This document shows positions 7,015-8,165 of a stretch of DNA of 8,165 nt, piece by piece. Origin of the DNA: an uncultured Pseudomonadota bacterium (GTDB lineage Bacteria > Pseudomonadota > Gammaproteobacteria > Burkholderiales > Burkholderiaceae_C); assembly GCA_900320815.1 (NCBI GenBank), contig ONTY01000039.1, forward strand, positions 1 to 8,165. The letters run 5' to 3'. Made by a program: the position numbers and the translations under genes. The notes under the pieces are model-generated. The model did not search any database. It saw only the letters and a list, made by a program, of their open reading frames with translations, and was not told the DNA's origin. Within the stretch, counting starts at the first letter, position 1. The number at the start of each line of letters is the position of its first letter.

Positions 7015-7135
7015 ATTTTTATTTTCAAAACAATGGGAGAACTTTAAAACATCAACGCAGATTTTTATGAAAAAATATGCTTACCCGCATGAAACAGATT
7101 GCAGTTGGGCTGTACAGTTCTCCTCCATATTCATT
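7015..7135 (-). other. AT-rich intergenic region upstream of the acyltransferase
   Basis: This 121-bp gap between two minus-strand genes contains A/T runs and an ATTTTT/AAAAAT inverted repeat (7061-7075). Read on the minus strand, a TTGATG occurs about 40 bp before the acyltransferase ATG, but I see no well-placed -10 box. There is no GC-rich terminator stem. The region may hold a promoter for the acyltransferase, but this is not shown. Confidence 0.25.
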
Positions 7136-8008
7136 TCATGGGTCTCTTCTGTTGATAAAAGCAATTCCAAACTTCCTATTTTCATCATCAGAAATCCCGG
7201 CATACCACGCATCAAAGCCAACGCCCTCCCACGGCATATACCTGTCAAAATAATATCTCCACGGATAAACCTTTTCACCGGTAATATGGCTCGTAATATC
7301 CCTGACATCTCCAATGACGCGCGCGGGCACTCCCCCTACTACAGAATACTGTTCCACATCTTTGGCCACCGTTGCGCCAGCAGCAACAAGGGAGTCTGGA
7401 TAAATGCTCACACCAGGCAATATTGTTGCCGATGTTGCGATGATGGCAAATGGATGAACGTGAACACCTTGCAAATGTTCAGATGGCGGCGCAGGGTCGT
7501 TGGTCAGAACCACATATGGGAATATCCAGACAAAGCTGTCCACAACAGACTTCTGACCGATATGCACATTGCTGTGGAATCTTACATAGTGGCCAATCGT
7601 GCACTTTCCCTGAATATCTGAAAGCGTGCCTATGCTCGAGTAATTTCCAATTTCCGTACCCTCACGTATAGTGACTCGATGGCCTGTTTGAAAGTGTGTT
7701 CCTATCCGTGAGCCTGCATAAAGAATGGAGCCACTGCGAATCAACGCATTTTCTCCAACGGAAAGCGGTTGGCCTTCGTTTTTATTAACACTGTGCCCCA
7801 GCCCACGCTCTCCAAGAATGCAGCCAGCGCCTATGAACGAATCTTTACCGACTGACACGCCGCTTCGAATCACGGTATGGCTGTCGATGTACGTGTTGTC
7901 CCCTATCGCCGCATCATCTTCAATCACACAGTGATGCCCCACTGTTACATTGGCGCCAAGCGTTGCGTGGTCACTGATGACACAGTATTGTCCGATTTTA
8001 GGATTCAT
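7136..8008 (-). CDS. Left-handed beta-helix (hexapeptide repeat) acyltransferase
   Basis: The 290-residue protein is a trimeric-type hexapeptide acyltransferase, related in fold to the LpxA/LpxD and WbpD-like sugar N-acetyltransferases and expected to act in the cytosol on a nucleotide sugar. Imperfect (I/V/L)-G-x-x hexapeptides run from about residue 5 to 230 (KIGQYCVI, TLGANVTVGHHCVI, AAIGDNTYI, EIGNYSSIG, TIGHYVRFHSNVHIG). A loop interrupts them at about 66-82. FQTGHRVTIREGTEIG (106-121) includes a His that may be the base. SNVHIG, VWIFPYVVLTNDPAPP and VVGGVPARVIGD (223-234) are typical of the group. A Trp/Tyr-rich tail (PWRYYFDRYMPWEG) closes the protein. ATG at 8008-8006 is preferred over the adjoining GTG (8011-8009) because GAGAGG at 8022-8017 lies 8 nt upstream. 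It starts 18 bp after the preceding gene's stop, so they are probably one operon. The exact substrate cannot be assigned. Confidence 0.8.
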   Translation of the reverse strand: MNPKIGQYCVISDHATLGANVTVGHHCVIEDDAAIGDNTYIDSHTVIRSGVSVGKDSFIGAGCILGERGLGHSVNKNEGQPLSVGENALIRSGSILYAGSRIGTHFQTGHRVTIREGTEIGNYSSIGTLSDIQGKCTIGHYVRFHSNVHIGQKSVVDSFVWIFPYVVLTNDPAPPSEHLQGVHVHPFAIIATSATILPGVSIYPDSLVAAGATVAKDVEQYSVVGGVPARVIGDVRDITSHITGEKVYPWRYYFDRYMPWEGVGFDAWYAGISDDENRKFGIAFINRRDP

Positions 8009-8016
8009 CACATGTA

Positions 8017-8022
8017 CCTCTC
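8017..8022 (-). promoter_or_regulatory. Ribosome binding site of the hexapeptide acyltransferase
   Basis: On the minus strand GAGAGG precedes the ATG at 8008 with 8 nt between. This is the clearest Shine-Dalgarno sequence in the window and it decides the start in favour of the ATG over the GTG one codon upstream. Confidence 0.6.
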
Positions 8023-8026
8023 ACAG

Positions 8027-8165
8027 TCAATCAATAAGTGAACTGTGCCAGCCCGCAGGCGCAACGGGTGTAAATATCCAGCGCTGCAGCATAAATATCA
8101 GCGGCATACACACCGCTGCAGCAGCCAACGGCGCCGCCCACTGCGGACCGCGCAGCCAAGCGCCC
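8027..8165 (-). CDS. C-terminal end of a hydrophobic, probably membrane protein (partial)
   Basis: On the minus strand one frame is open from the right edge to a TGA at 8029-8027 and gives 45 residues. They include a strongly hydrophobic stretch (WAAPLAAAAVCMPLIFMLQ) and a short polar tail ending WHSSLID. This looks like the last transmembrane helix of a polytopic protein, such as a polymerase, flippase, acyltransferase or glycosyltransferase of the same surface-glycan cluster; I cannot say which. A second TGA follows in the same frame at 8023-8021. The frame was chosen by hydrophobicity and by the 18-bp spacing to the next gene. Another frame is open for 44 codons but is Cys/Ala-rich and less protein-like. 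Confidence 0.45.
   Translation of the reverse strand, partial: GAWLRGPQWAAPLAAAAVCMPLIFMLQRWIFTPVAPAGWHSSLID

Noticed and set aside
6995..7621. 208-residue open frame on the plus strand across the acyltransferase pair
   Set aside because: It is antisense to the hexapeptide-repeat protein, whose periodic motif pattern clearly marks the minus strand as coding.

Overview
The window looks like a piece of a GC-rich betaproteobacterial chromosome, most likely Burkholderiales and close to Comamonadaceae. The evidence is the DNA polymerase III alpha protein: its N-terminus (MFTHLRLHTEFS), the stretch EAHEARVCIAEGEILGNPRR and the core motifs match, from memory, the Comamonadaceae form of DnaE better than the enterobacterial one. 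No database search was possible, so the family-level placement is inference.

Layout. Positions 1-307 (minus) hold the first 102 codons of an oligosaccharide flippase (Wzx/MOP type) that runs off the left edge. A 114-bp divergent gap with four (C/G)TGCAC motifs follows. Positions 422-2182 (plus) encode a 586-residue polytopic membrane protein of the GT-C (GT39/GT83-like) glycosyltransferase type. After 48 bp comes dnaE on the plus strand (2231-5779). Its reading frame matches the family from end to end but is broken by one in-frame TGA at 2576-2578, where homologues are expected to carry tryptophan. Convergent to dnaE, on the minus strand and of visibly lower GC, lie an acyltransferase-3 membrane protein (5944-7014), a left-handed beta-helix hexapeptide acyltransferase (7136-8008) and the last 45 codons of a hydrophobic protein (8027-8165).

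The genes around dnaE point to one theme, assembly and decoration of a surface glycan (O-antigen or similar): a flippase, a lipid-linked-sugar-dependent glycosyltransferase, a membrane O-acyltransferase and a soluble sugar acyltransferase. dnaE is a housekeeping replication gene enclosed by this block. The low-GC minus-strand genes look like a variable surface-polysaccharide module ending just behind dnaE. In the dnaE/acyltransferase gap there is a 73-bp candidate miniature inverted-repeat element flanked by TTA on both sides.

I see no new defence system, CRISPR array, rRNA or tRNA. The points most worth a second look are the TGA in dnaE, the 73-bp element, and the loss of the usual acidic residues in one motif of the acyltransferase-3 protein. 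No gene-free stretch exceeds 300 bases; the longest is 5780-5943.
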